64,000 nt of DNA from Paenarthrobacter sp. A20. Lineage in GTDB: Bacteria; Actinomycetota; Actinomycetes; Actinomycetales; Micrococcaceae. Shown here one piece after another: positions 42,213-50,613 of this stretch. Each line of letters opens with the position of its first letter. Positions within the stretch are counted from its first letter, which is position 1. Location: positions 4,526,001-4,590,000 of the forward strand of contig NZ_JALJWH010000001.1 in NCBI RefSeq assembly GCF_024168825.1, written 5' to 3'. Under the pieces are notes generated by a model. The model was not told the DNA's origin. It ran no database searches and saw only the letters and a list, made by a program, of their open reading frames with translations. Both the position numbers and the translations under genes were made by a program.

Positions 42213-42644
42213 TTAGCCTTCTACGGTGATGCCCATGGAGCGGGCGGTGCCTGCGATGATCAGGGCGGCTGCCTTGATGTCGTTGGCGTTAAGGTCTTCC
42301 ATCTTGGTGGAAGCAATTTCCTCGACCTGTGCCTGGGTCAGCTTGGCAACCTTGACGGTGTGCGGGGTAGCCGAACCCTTGGCAACGCCTGCAGCCTTCT
42401 TGATGAGCTCTGCAGCCGGCGGGGTCTTGGTGATGAAGGTGAAGGAACGGTCTTCGTAGACCGTGATTTCGACCGGGATAACGTTTCCGCGCTGGGATTC
42501 CGTTGCGGCGTTGTACGCCTTGCAGAATTCCATGATGTTGACACCGTGCTGGCCAAGTGCAGGACCGATCGGCGGAGCCGGGTTAGCGGCACCTGCCTGG
42601 ATCTGCAGCTTGATGAGGCCGGTGACCTTCTTCTTGGGAGCCAA
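42213..42644 (-). CDS. rplK: 50S ribosomal protein L11
   Basis: This 143-residue protein starts [40 protein letters not shown], with the proline-rich switch region bound by thiopeptide antibiotics intact. The C-terminal RNA-binding domain is present. It is co-directional with rplA after 130 bases. Confidence 0.98.
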
Positions 42645-42669
42645 TGTAGGGTCCTTCTCTCAATAGCTT

Positions 42670-42695
42670 CCTGGGACACAGGAGCGCGTCCCAGG
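42670..42695 (-). other. hairpin in the nusG-rplK gap
   Basis: A perfect 8-bp stem (42670-42677 and 42688-42695) begins 25 bases upstream of rplK in its leader. It could take part in L1-mediated control, but no L1-type target was identified. Confidence 0.4.
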
Positions 42696-42774
42696 TTTTT
42701 GGCCGCCATGGCGAGGCGGCCGGCCGCTCCCGAACTGCTAAGCAGGCAGGACTGGAGCGAAATTTTGGAATCAG

Positions 42775-43629
42775 CTAGATCTTGGTGACCTGGTTGAATG
42801 CGAGCGTCACCGGGGTTTCGCGCTCGAAGATCGAGACCAGGACCACCAGGGTCTGGGACTCGGGCTTGATCTCGGAGATCGTTGCCGGAAGGGTCTCGAA
42901 CGGACCTTCCTTGACGATGACCGACTCGCCGACCTCGAAGTCGACGGCCACGGGAGCCTGGTTCTGCTTGTTGACCGGCTTGCCCTGCTCTGCCTGCTCT
43001 TCTTCGAAGACCGGGGCGAGCATGGAGAAGACCTCGTCAAGGCGCAGCGGGACGGGGTTGTGGGCGTTGCCCACGAAGCCGGTGACGCCCGGGGTGTGGC
43101 GGACGGCGCCCCAGGAGGCGTCGGTCAGGTCCATACGGACCAGGACGTAACCGGGAATGCGAACGCGGTTGATCACCTTGCGCTGCGCATTCTTGATCTC
43201 GACGACTTCTTCCATGGGGACCTGGATTTCGAAGATGTAATCTTCCATGTCCAAGGTCTGGATACGGGTCTCGAGGTTGGCCTTAACGCGGTTTTCGTAA
43301 CCGGCGTAGGAGTGGATGACGTACCAGTCACCTTCCTGGCGGCGCAGCTTGGCCTTGAATTCTTCAGCCGGATCAGCCGGCGCTGCAGCAGCAGCGGCTG
43401 CCAGGTCGTCGCCGTCGGACTCTTCCGAAGCGTCGTCTTCGTCTGCAACATCGCCGGACGCGTCATCAGACTCATCGTCAACGTCAGCTTCGAAGTCCTC
43501 TTCGGAATCGTCGGCGTCGGCAGATTCGGGCGCAGCAGAATCAACCTCGGACTCTTCCGCAGCCTCAACTGCAGCGCCCTCAGTTTCTTCCAGCTCAGTC
43601 TCGTTTACCTCGAGCTCCTGCTCAGACAC
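42775..43629 (-). CDS. nusG: transcription termination/antitermination protein NusG
   Basis: This 284-residue protein has the NGN domain (about 100-215, starting [22 protein letters not shown], with [12 protein letters not shown]) and a C-terminal KOW domain ([18 protein letters not shown]). Residues 1-98 are a highly acidic disordered extension of Asp, Glu, Ser and Ala, present in actinobacterial NusG but long here. The GTG at 43629 with an AGGAG site was preferred to the ATG ten codons earlier. NusG links RNA polymerase to Rho and to S10. Confidence 0.97.
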   Translation of the reverse strand: MSEQELEVNETELEETEGAAVEAAEESEVDSAAPESADADDSEEDFEADVDDESDDASGDVADEDDASEESDGDDLAAAAAAAPADPAEEFKAKLRRQEGDWYVIHSYAGYENRVKANLETRIQTLDMEDYIFEIQVPMEEVVEIKNAQRKVINRVRIPGYVLVRMDLTDASWGAVRHTPGVTGFVGNAHNPVPLRLDEVFSMLAPVFEEEQAEQGKPVNKQNQAPVAVDFEVGESVIVKEGPFETLPATISEIKPESQTLVVLVSIFERETPVTLAFNQVTKI

Positions 43630-43691
43630 TTGGTCTCCTGCTTCCTCATTGCCTAACATGCCTATTTAAATGGCTCAATTCCGCAAACCCC

Positions 43692-43722
43692 GCAAAATTC
43701 CTGAACTACCAAGGAATTTCGC
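43692..43722 (-). other. secE-nusG intercistronic hairpin
   Basis: A 10-bp stem (43692-43701 and 43713-43722, with one G-T pair) with an 11-nt loop lies midway in the 114-base gap. No T run follows. Confidence 0.45.
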
Positions 43723-43743
43723 ACAGTTTGCGGACAGATCCGC

Positions 43744-44025
43744 TTAGCGGTCCGTAGCGCCTGACCCACCGAAGACCCAGCTGACTCCCGTGCCGAAGGC
43801 CAGGTCCAGAAGGGTGACGATGAGCATCATGATGGCCACGAACACCAGCACCACGAGCGTGTAATTGATCAGTTCCTTGCGGGTGGGAGCAACGACCTTC
43901 TTGAGTTCACCAATGACCTGGCGGACGAAGAGAGCAATACGGGCGAAGAAGCCACGATCGGCTTTCTTGGCGGGACGGCCCTTCGAGCTGCTGGCAGCTG
44001 TTTCGGTCACCTGGTCCTCACTCAC
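43744..44025 (-). CDS. secE: preprotein translocase subunit SecE
   Basis: This 93-residue protein has a cytosolic N-terminus, the conserved amphipathic segment FVRQVIGELKKVVAPTRKEL and one transmembrane helix (about 54-80). It is the short, single-TM form of SecE typical of actinobacteria. It starts with GTG at 44025. The order tRNA-Trp, secE, nusG, rplK is the common bacterial arrangement. Confidence 0.97.
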   Translation of the reverse strand: MSEDQVTETAASSSKGRPAKKADRGFFARIALFVRQVIGELKKVVAPTRKELINYTLVVLVFVAIMMLIVTLLDLAFGTGVSWVFGGSGATDR

Positions 44026-44074
44026 CTTGCAAAGTCGTTGACCCGACTCTGATCAGAGCCATGGTTGCTGCGCT

Positions 44075-44098
44075 TGTCCCGGCGTTTCCGCCGGGACA
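44075..44098 (-). other. hairpin between tRNA-Trp and secE
   Basis: A 9-bp perfect stem (44075-44083 and 44090-44098) with a 6-nt loop lies just past the tRNA 3' end. It lacks a T run and may be a tRNA 3' processing or partial-termination structure that lets some transcription enter secE-nusG. Confidence 0.5.
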
Positions 44099-44105
44099 GC
44101 TTGCG

Positions 44106-44178
44106 CAGGGCAGACAGGACTCGAACCTGCAACCTGCGGTTTTGGAGACCGCTGCGCTACCAATTGCGCCACTACCCT
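44106..44178 (-). tRNA. tRNA-Trp (anticodon CCA)
   Basis: This 73-base tRNA folds with an AGGGTAG/CTGCCCT acceptor stem (one G-T pair) and discriminator G. The anticodon arm GCGGT-CTCCAAA-ACCGC shows anticodon CCA, and the T arm contains GGTTCGAGTCC. The terminal CCA is not encoded. It precedes secE. Confidence 0.97.
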
Positions 44179-44430
44179 ATGGATCAAATCCATGTTTCAG
44201 GCCGCACTTCAGCCTGTGGTGCTTTTCAACACCGGTGAACCAGTCTACGCAAGAATTTCGCGATAGTCGAACCGGCTCAATTCCGGCCCTCCCAGCGCCA
44301 AAAACCTGTGACCAGCATTATCAGTCACAAAGTCCGGCAGTCGCCCGGGAGGTCCGCAGAACAGCATAAGGTAGTTTACGTCGAATCCCATCATCCAGCC
44401 CACGAGCTGCCTGCGAAGAACGGTACATAG
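44179..44430. promoter_or_regulatory. tRNA-Trp / aminotransferase divergent region with candidate tRNA promoter
   Basis: On the minus strand TTCGAC (44266-44271), an 18-base spacer and TAGACT (44242-44247) lie about 65 bases upstream of the tRNA. For the plus-strand aminotransferase only a weak AT-rich stretch near 44370-44380 was seen. No other gene lies in the 252 bases. Confidence 0.45.
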
Positions 44431-45660
44431 ATGTCTGCCGGAACAACTACCGCCCGCATTTCACAGCGAATCTCCGCCATTGCCGAGTCCGCCACCCTTG
44501 CCGTTGACGCCAAGGCCAAGGCACTGAAGGCCGCGGGACGTCCCGTGATCGGTTTCGGTGCCGGGGAACCCGATTTCCCCACCCCGGATTACATCGTCCA
44601 GGCTGCCATTGAAGCTGCGGGCCAGCCGAAGTACCACCGCTACTCCCCCGCCGGTGGCCTCCCTGAGCTGAAGAAGGCCATCGCGGAGAAGACCCTGCGG
44701 GACTCGGGCTACCAGGTTGACCCCTCCCAGGTCCTGGTGACCAACGGTGGCAAGCAGGCGGTCTACAACACCTTCGCTACTTTGGTGGATCCGGGCGACG
44801 AGGTCATCATTCCCACCCCGTTCTGGACCACCTACCCGGAAGCCATCCGCCTCGCCGGCGGCGTGCCCGTTGAGGTCTTCGCCGGCCCGGAACAGGGATA
44901 CCTGGTGACCGTCGAGCAGCTGGAAGCAGCCGTGACCGACCGGACCAAGATCCTGCTTTTCGTTTCCCCGTCCAACCCCACCGGTGCCGTGTACAGCCCG
45001 GAACAGGTAGCTGAGATCGGCAAGTGGGCCGCGTCCAAGGGCCTGTGGGTCGTCACGGACGAAATCTACGAGCACCTGACCTATGACGGCGTGGAGTTCA
45101 CCTCCATCGCCACCGCCGCACCGGAACTCGGCGACAAGGTTGTCATCCTCAACGGTGTGGCCAAGACCTATGCCATGACCGGTTGGCGTGTGGGCTGGAT
45201 GATCGGCCCGGCTGACGTCATCAAGGCTGCCACCAACCTGCAGTCCCATGCGACGTCCAACGTCTCCAACATCATGCAGGTCGCCGCCGCCGCTGCCCTC
45301 ACGGGTCCGCTGACCGCCGTCGACGAGATGAAGGTGGCCTTCGACCGTCGCCGCAGGGCGATCGTTGCCGGCCTCAACGCGATTGAAGGCGTTGAATGCC
45401 CGACGCCGACCGGCGCCTTCTACGTGTACGCGGACGTCCGCGGGCTGCTGGGCAAGGAATTTGAGACCTCCAACGGTCCTGTCCGTCCTTCCACCTCTGC
45501 TGAACTCGCCACCCTGATCCTCGACGAGGTTGAGGTGGCCGTGGTTCCGGGCGAAGCGTTCGGTCCCTCTGGCTACGTCCGTCTGTCCTACGCATTGGGC
45601 GACGAGGACCTCGCCGAAGGTGTCCGCCGCATCCAGGAATTCCTGGGCAAGGCCAAGTAG
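44431..45660 (+). CDS. aspartate aminotransferase-family enzyme (class I/II, PLP)
   Basis: This 409-residue fold-type I aminotransferase has the PLP-binding Lys245 in [16 protein letters not shown]. Substrate/cofactor residues lie in [38 protein letters not shown] and the C-terminal [12 protein letters not shown] with the carboxylate-binding arginine. It belongs to the AspC/prephenate aminotransferase (1-beta) group common next to secE in actinobacteria. Whether aspartate, prephenate or another amino acid is the main substrate cannot be told. A strong terminator follows. Confidence 0.92.
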   Translation: MSAGTTTARISQRISAIAESATLAVDAKAKALKAAGRPVIGFGAGEPDFPTPDYIVQAAIEAAGQPKYHRYSPAGGLPELKKAIAEKTLRDSGYQVDPSQVLVTNGGKQAVYNTFATLVDPGDEVIIPTPFWTTYPEAIRLAGGVPVEVFAGPEQGYLVTVEQLEAAVTDRTKILLFVSPSNPTGAVYSPEQVAEIGKWAASKGLWVVTDEIYEHLTYDGVEFTSIATAAPELGDKVVILNGVAKTYAMTGWRVGWMIGPADVIKAATNLQSHATSNVSNIMQVAAAAALTGPLTAVDEMKVAFDRRRRAIVAGLNAIEGVECPTPTGAFYVYADVRGLLGKEFETSNGPVRPSTSAELATLILDEVEVAVVPGEAFGPSGYVRLSYALGDEDLAEGVRRIQEFLGKAK

Positions 45661-45672
45661 CAACAAGCGAAC

Positions 45673-45716
45673 GAAAACGCTCTTCCACCGTGACAGGTGG
45701 AAGAGCGTTTTCGTTT
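45673..45716 (+). terminator. terminator of the aminotransferase gene
   Basis: Perfect 17-base arms (45673-45689 and 45696-45712) with a 6-nt loop end in GTTTTCGTTT. The structure could also serve the convergent response-regulator gene. Confidence 0.9.
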
Positions 45717-45771
45717 AAGGCGCGGGAGGTGGGAGAGCGATCGGGAAAACGCGACGGGAGGTGGGAGAGCG
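45696..45771. repeat. short GGTGGGAGAGCG repeats
   Basis: An identical 17-base unit occurs at 45723-45739 and 45755-45771 (period 32), and the right arm of the preceding terminator (45696-45707) is a near copy. The last copy abuts the stop codon of the response regulator. This may be a fragment of a dispersed intergenic repeat family. Confidence 0.6.
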
Positions 45772-46446
45772 TCAGAGGAGGCGGCGCTCGGCCGCCCATT
45801 TGGTGAGTTCGTGGCGGCTGGAGAGCTGGAGTTTCCTGAGGACTGCGGAGACGTGCGTTTCCACAGTCTTGATGGAGATGAACAACTCCTTGGCGACTTC
45901 CTTGTAGCTGTATCCCCGCGCAATGAGCCGCATGACTTCGAGCTCACGGGCAGAGAGTTTATCCAGCTCATCGTCCGCAATATCTGCCGGAGCGGTGCCA
46001 AAGGCGTCCAGCACGAAACCGGCCAGCCGGGGCGAGAACACAGCGTCGCCGTCGGCCACCCTGATGACGGCGTCGGAGATCTCCTTGCCGGAAATGGTCT
46101 TGGTGACGTAGCCACGTGCACCGGCGCGGATCACGGAGACGACGTCCTCGGCCGCGTCAGAGACACTTAGCGCCAGGAAGCTGGTGGTGCCCAGCAGCGC
46201 GGCCGAGCCGGCAATGACCTCCCGGCCGCCGCCGCCCAGTCCACCTGGAAGGTGGACATCCAGGAGCACCACCTCCGGACGCGCCTCTGCAATGACGGCA
46301 ATGGCCTGTTCCACCGTCCCGGCTTCGCCAACCACATTCATGCGGGCATCGAGGTCGGCCTTAAGCCCGGACCGGAAGATCGTATGGTCATCCACGATCA
46401 CCACACGCACGCTGCGTCCTGGATCACCGTCGGGGTTGGTGTTCAT
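45772..46446 (-). CDS. LuxR/NarL-family response regulator
   Basis: This 224-residue protein has a receiver domain with acidic pocket Asp19-Asp20, phospho-acceptor Asp63 (LLDVHLPGG) and Lys116. A C-terminal LuxR-type helix-turn-helix follows (about 160-224, LSARELEVMRLIARGYSYKEVAKEL and KTVETHVSAVLRKL). It overlaps the kinase gene by 4 bases and is its obvious partner. A probable target is the divergent kinase/PspC promoter region. Confidence 0.93.
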   Translation of the reverse strand: MNTNPDGDPGRSVRVVIVDDHTIFRSGLKADLDARMNVVGEAGTVEQAIAVIAEARPEVVLLDVHLPGGLGGGGREVIAGSAALLGTTSFLALSVSDAAEDVVSVIRAGARGYVTKTISGKEISDAVIRVADGDAVFSPRLAGFVLDAFGTAPADIADDELDKLSARELEVMRLIARGYSYKEVAKELFISIKTVETHVSAVLRKLQLSSRHELTKWAAERRLL

Positions 46447-48014
46447 TGCTTCGCTTCTCCATTCCGCGATTCGTTGTTCCGCTGTTCACCGGCGTCGCCA
46501 TTGGCCGACGGCAGTGCCAGGCGTACTTCAGTGCCGTCGTCGCTGCTGTTGATGGTTGCAGTGCCGCCATGCCGCTTCATACGGCCAATAATCGATTCCT
46601 TGACGCCCAGCCTGTCGTCCGGGACAGCTTCGGGATCGAATCCGGGCCCCCGGTCCTTGATGAAGATCTCCGTGCTGCCGGCCGTACTTTCCAAATACAC
46701 CGACACCGTTCCGCCGCCATGCCGTGCGGCGTTGAGCATCGCTTCCCGCGCCGCCTGCACCATGGCCTCATGCCGGTCCGTCATCTCGGTATCGCCGACA
46801 GTCACCACCTCCACAGCATGGCCGTGCAAGTCTTCCACCTCTGCTGCGACGGCCTTGATCCGATCGGCCAGGAGGCCCGATTCCTTGGCGGCATCGCTGA
46901 AGAGCCAGGCCCGAAGTTCGCGTTCCTGCGCCCTGGCCAGGCGGACCACGTCCTGCTCGGAACCGGCCCTGCGCTGGATCAGTGCCAGGGTCTGGAGAAC
47001 GGAGTCATGCAAATGCGCCGCGATTTCAGCGCGTTCAGTCTCGCGGATGCGGCCTGCCCGCTCGGTTTCCAGGTCCTTCCAAAACTTGAGGCCCCACGGC
47101 AGCAGGACCAGGGCAACGCCGCCAAGGACGGCCACGGACGCCAGCAGTGCCAGCCATGTCTGCTCCCAGGATCCCGAACCGGACACCATCACCAGAACCC
47201 CTGCCACCACCAACGCCAGGCCGGCCGCCAGGCGGACCCATCCGCCGGCTTGGTCGGCCTTGGTCTTGTCCACCAGGCCGGCCCTGCGGGTTTCGTCGAG
47301 CTGCATCCAGGCAATCGCGGCACCCCCCAGGATGGCCGCCGCCGGAATGAGGGTACCCAAAGGAACGTCGACGCCGAACTGGCGGGCGATCAGTATGGCC
47401 GCCACCAGGAGCAGTGCCGCGCCCAGCAGTATTTCCTTGCCGTACTGGATCCGCCGGAAAGAGAACCACGAAGCCAACGAATTCTCACCGCCACTGGCGG
47501 GCCAGTTCCAGGAGGAGGAAGCGTTGCCAAAAGCTGCAGGCCCAGCGGGAGGAACCGAACCCGGGCCCGGGACGGAACCGCCGCCTTGGACCGGCGCACG
47601 GGGAGGGACAAAGCCGCCGCCCGCAACAGAACCATGGACCGGCGGTGGGCCGGCCACCGACGGCGACGTTCCGGCGTCGTACGCTTGCGGGACCCGACCG
47701 CCTCCAACGCTGGGAACCGACACACCAGCGGGCCCACCAATGGGCGCCGATACGGGCGGCAGGCTCACCGCAGGAGCAATGGGCGACGCCGGCCGGCGGG
47801 CGTTGCGCTTGGCGTTCTCATCCGCCGTAGGAACCATGGTCCAAAGCCATGCATAAAAGGCCACGCCTGCCCCGGCGGCGAAACAGGCGAGGATCATGCC
47901 GAGCCGGACGAACTTGACCGGCCAGCCCAAATGATCGGCCAGCCCGCTGCAGACGCCCGCGATCATGCGGTCGCTGCTGCGGACCAGCACTGGGCGTTGT
48001 ACGGCGGTTGTCAT
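46443..48014 (-). CDS. PspC-domain sensor histidine kinase
   Basis: This 523-residue protein has an N-terminal PspC domain (1-62, RMIAGVCSGLADHLGWP followed by one membrane helix) and a glycine/proline-rich linker (about 75-165). Four membrane helices follow (about 195-310), then a HisKA_3 dimerisation helix with His336 in AAHLHDSVLQT and a GHKL ATPase domain (DRGPGFDPEAVP). This layout belongs to the LiaS/DesK-like kinases that sense envelope perturbation. An ATG four codons upstream (48026) is an alternative start. It is divergent from a second PspC gene. Confidence 0.92.
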   Translation of the reverse strand: MTTAVQRPVLVRSSDRMIAGVCSGLADHLGWPVKFVRLGMILACFAAGAGVAFYAWLWTMVPTADENAKRNARRPASPIAPAVSLPPVSAPIGGPAGVSVPSVGGGRVPQAYDAGTSPSVAGPPPVHGSVAGGGFVPPRAPVQGGGSVPGPGSVPPAGPAAFGNASSSWNWPASGGENSLASWFSFRRIQYGKEILLGAALLLVAAILIARQFGVDVPLGTLIPAAAILGGAAIAWMQLDETRRAGLVDKTKADQAGGWVRLAAGLALVVAGVLVMVSGSGSWEQTWLALLASVAVLGGVALVLLPWGLKFWKDLETERAGRIRETERAEIAAHLHDSVLQTLALIQRRAGSEQDVVRLARAQERELRAWLFSDAAKESGLLADRIKAVAAEVEDLHGHAVEVVTVGDTEMTDRHEAMVQAAREAMLNAARHGGGTVSVYLESTAGSTEIFIKDRGPGFDPEAVPDDRLGVKESIIGRMKRHGGTATINSSDDGTEVRLALPSANGDAGEQRNNESRNGEAKQ

Positions 48015-48139
48015 GTACCAATCCAAACACGGATCAGGGTGACCCGGACCGGAAACCAGCGTTGTTCGGGGGTCCCTCAGGGATCATTCAGGGTATCCCC
48101 CAGTAGAGGGAAGGGGCGGCCGGGCGGCAGGATCGAAGT
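48015..48139. promoter_or_regulatory. divergent kinase/PspC control region with TCAGGG repeats
   Basis: This 125-base region between the divergent kinase and PspC-toastrack genes contains TCAGGG three times (48034, 48077 and 48088). The last two are 11 bases apart, one helical turn, in the same orientation. They are candidate binding sites for the response regulator. No promoter of good quality could be assigned. Confidence 0.4.
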
Positions 48140-49735
48140 ATGAACGCGAACAGCATGAATCCAGAGGAACCCGGAACGCCAGGCACGGCCGGCAGCTCCG
48201 GCTCCGGCTCCACCACAGGCGCTCCCACCGGCGCCGCCGGTTCCGCTTCCGGGGCACCGGGAGAGCCTACTGCCGGCGCTTCTGCGGGGACTGGTCCCGC
48301 GGCCGGCAGCTACCCGCCGGCCGGCGACGAACCGGCCGCCTCCCAGCAGAACTTCTTCGACTGGATCCGCAACCAAGGCATCCGCCGTGGACCGGACCGC
48401 TGGATCGGCGGCGTGGCAAGCGGTGTAGCCCACCGCTTCGGCATCGACCCCCTGATCGTCAGGGGCATCTTCATCGTCCTGGCACTCTTTGCCGGTGTGG
48501 GCGTTTTGCTCTACGGCATTGCCTGGGCGCTCCTGCCCGAACCGGACGGCCGAATCCACGTCCAGGAAGCTGCCGCGGGCCGCTGGTCCGGAGGCATGAC
48601 GGGTGCGTTGATCACGTCGATCATCGGACTGCCGAGCCTGGGCCGCGGTTTCTGGGGATGGGGTTGGGATGGTCTTCCCGGCCTGTTCTGGACCCTTTTC
48701 TGGATGGGCGGCGTCTTCTACCTCATCTACTTCCTGGTCCAACGCAGCAAAGCCTCGAAGGGAACTCCGCCCGTGAGCCAGCAGAACTATTCCGCGACAC
48801 CCGGCCAAGCGGCTTACGGGACGCCAACCGCCTACGGGACGCCAACCGCCTACGGGACGCCGACTTCCTACGGGACGCCTACCGCCTACGGGTCTACGGC
48901 GACGGCCAACACTGGCGTGCCTGCCTACGGTGCAGCGGCACCCGGCACCAAGCACCAGGGGCGGCCCAACCCCACTGGCGGCTACGGTGCCCGGCCGGTT
49001 CCGTCGTCGGGACCCTTCAGCCCCTCAGGACCCTCCGGTCCCCGTCCGCCGTACGGCCCCACTCCCCCGCAAGGCTGGCAGCCAAAGCCTGCCGCTCCCA
49101 AGCGCAAGGGCCCGGGACCCGCAATCGTGGCAGTCTCTGCCGGCGCAGCATTGCTGGCCGGCGGTACCTTGAAAGCGCTCGACGCCGGCAATGTCATTGA
49201 CCTGGGTAACTCCGCCAACGCCGTTGTCTGGGCTACCGGTGCGGCCGTCCTGGGCCTGGGCATCCTCGTCGCGGGGTTTCGGGGCCGGACGTCAGGGTTC
49301 CTTGGGTTCCTGGCAGTGGTTGCCCTGATCATTGGCGGAATCTTCAACGTCATCCCCAGGGACGGAGACCGCTTCACCTTCCACGACGTGAATTGGGCGC
49401 CAACGAGTCTGGAACAAGCACGCCTGGGCATCAACGTCACCGGGGCCAAGGGCTTGGTGGACTTGAGCGAAATGACCATGACGCCCCCCTTGGTTTCCGA
49501 AGTCACGATTCCCGTTGACGCCACCGCCAGCAACGTCACGGTCATCATTCCCGACGACGTCCCGGTGGAGGTCAGGGCGGACATGACATTCGGCAACCTC
49601 AATGAACGCGGCGCCGACCGCGGCGGCCGGCTACAGGATGAGACCACCCTCTACAACACCGAAAAGCCCGGAGCCAACCTTGTGGTGGAGATCGACGGCA
49701 CGTTCAGCAACGTGACCATCCAGGAAGGAAACTGA
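48140..49735 (+). CDS. PspC-domain protein with C-terminal toastrack-like domain
   Basis: This 531-residue membrane protein has a low-complexity Gly/Ala/Ser/Pro N-terminus (1-70) and a PspC domain (about 80-140, GPDRWIGGVASGVAHRFGIDPLI). Further membrane helices and a Tyr-Gly-Thr-Pro repeat linker follow, then two or more helices near 330-410. The extracytoplasmic beta-rich C-terminal domain resembles LiaF/toastrack domains (VTIPVDATASNVTVIIPDDVPVEV). LiaF-like proteins regulate their partner kinase, and the divergent PspC kinase is the likely partner here. Confidence 0.8.
   Translation: MNANSMNPEEPGTPGTAGSSGSGSTTGAPTGAAGSASGAPGEPTAGASAGTGPAAGSYPPAGDEPAASQQNFFDWIRNQGIRRGPDRWIGGVASGVAHRFGIDPLIVRGIFIVLALFAGVGVLLYGIAWALLPEPDGRIHVQEAAAGRWSGGMTGALITSIIGLPSLGRGFWGWGWDGLPGLFWTLFWMGGVFYLIYFLVQRSKASKGTPPVSQQNYSATPGQAAYGTPTAYGTPTAYGTPTSYGTPTAYGSTATANTGVPAYGAAAPGTKHQGRPNPTGGYGARPVPSSGPFSPSGPSGPRPPYGPTPPQGWQPKPAAPKRKGPGPAIVAVSAGAALLAGGTLKALDAGNVIDLGNSANAVVWATGAAVLGLGILVAGFRGRTSGFLGFLAVVALIIGGIFNVIPRDGDRFTFHDVNWAPTSLEQARLGINVTGAKGLVDLSEMTMTPPLVSEVTIPVDATASNVTVIIPDDVPVEVRADMTFGNLNERGADRGGRLQDETTLYNTEKPGANLVVEIDGTFSNVTIQEGN
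48815..48886 (+). repeat. four tandem 18-base units
   Basis: Four 18-base units in frame encode YGTPTA, YGTPTA, YGTPTS and YGTPTA in the PspC-toastrack linker. Near-identical first copies suggest recent slippage, so copy number may vary between strains. Confidence 0.9.
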
Positions 49736-49737
49736 CC

Positions 49738-50139
49738 ATGAGCACGAACGAGCCAGGCAACGCGCACGAAACCCAGCCGACAACGCCACTGCCCAGGGAA
49801 ACCCATCCAACGGAAGCGCTGCCCAGGGAAACCCGTCCCACCGAGGCCTTGCCCAAGCCCAGCCTCCAGCAGATCCCGCTGACGCCGCCGTTGGAGCGCA
49901 CCTTCCAGGCGGAACATACGGACGACGACGAGCCCCGGCAGGCACGTATCGGCACCGCAGTGTGGGGTCTGATCGTGATTGCACTCGCAGCCTTGATCGT
50001 CATCTCGACTCTCGGGTGGGTGACGCTGAACGGCACCTATGTGTTGATTGGCCTCATGATCGGCGCCGGAGCGGCCCTGGTGGTCGGAGGACTCCTTTCG
50101 GCCCGCAAGGGTTCCAAGAAAGTGACCACCACGAAGTGA
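49738..50139 (+). CDS. small membrane protein with two TM helices
   Basis: This 133-residue protein has a hydrophilic N-terminus containing a ten-residue duplication (LPRETHPTEA, LPRETRPTEA). Two adjacent transmembrane helices follow (about 74-95 and 100-122), with a short basic C-terminal tail (RKGSKKVTTTK). It starts 2 bases after the PspC-toastrack gene. No family is recognised; a role as an accessory of the envelope-stress module is inferred from position only. Confidence 0.75.
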   Translation: MSTNEPGNAHETQPTTPLPRETHPTEALPRETRPTEALPKPSLQQIPLTPPLERTFQAEHTDDDEPRQARIGTAVWGLIVIALAALIVISTLGWVTLNGTYVLIGLMIGAGAALVVGGLLSARKGSKKVTTTK

Positions 50140-50170
50140 CAAAGCAACCACAACAGGGAAGTCTGTAGCC

Positions 50171-50419
50171 ATGGACAAGTTCTTCAGCATCGTCAGGGGC
50201 TTCGGCCTGAAGCGTGGACCACAGCGCTGGTTGGGCGGTATCTGCGGAGGAATCGCGGCAAAGCTCCGGGTGGACGTTGCCTACGTCCGCGTGGCCTTCC
50301 TGCTCTTCTGCTTGCTGCCAGGGCCGGCGTTCGTGGTCTACATCCTGGGCTGGCTTCTTCTGCCGGACCAGAACAACAAGATCGCGCTCGAGTCGTTCAT
50401 CAGCCAGCGTTCCCGGTAG
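50171..50419 (+). CDS. stand-alone PspC-domain protein
   Basis: This 82-residue protein is essentially one PspC domain: GPQRWLGGICGGIAAKLRVDVAYVRVAF followed by a membrane helix ending GWLLLPDQ. It is the third PspC domain in the module (the others are in the kinase and the toastrack protein). It is the last gene before a terminator. Confidence 0.88.
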   Translation: MDKFFSIVRGFGLKRGPQRWLGGICGGIAAKLRVDVAYVRVAFLLFCLLPGPAFVVYILGWLLLPDQNNKIALESFISQRSR

Positions 50420-50440
50420 TTCCCGGTCATAAAGAGACGT

Positions 50441-50474
50441 GAAGCGCCCCGCCTGCTGGCGGGGCGTTTCCTTT
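50441..50474 (+). terminator. terminator of the PspC operon
   Basis: A 13-base inverted repeat (50441-50453 and 50458-50470, one G-T pair) around a TGCT loop is followed by CCTTTGTTTTC. Confidence 0.85.
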
Positions 50475-50549
50475 GTTTTCAGCCACGTTTCCAATACCGC
50501 ACGCCACGGGTCAAAAGTAACCGTTTGTGTCCCACCCCACATGCCCGTC

Positions 50550-50555
50550 TACAAT
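50550..50555 (+). promoter_or_regulatory. candidate pfkA -10 element
   Basis: TACAAT lies 58 bases before the pfkA start in the 194-base gap after the PspC operon. No good -35 is present at 16-18 bases. Confidence 0.3.
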
Positions 50556-50613
50556 CATGGGGAGCTCAGCGTGGCGCTCTGCACGTATTCCTCCAAGCCA
50601 TGAGTGAGCAAAC

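Noticed and set aside
46252..48143. Long plus-strand frames opposite the PspC kinase
   Set aside because: Shadows of the kinase, which has intact HisKA_3 and ATPase motifs on the minus strand.
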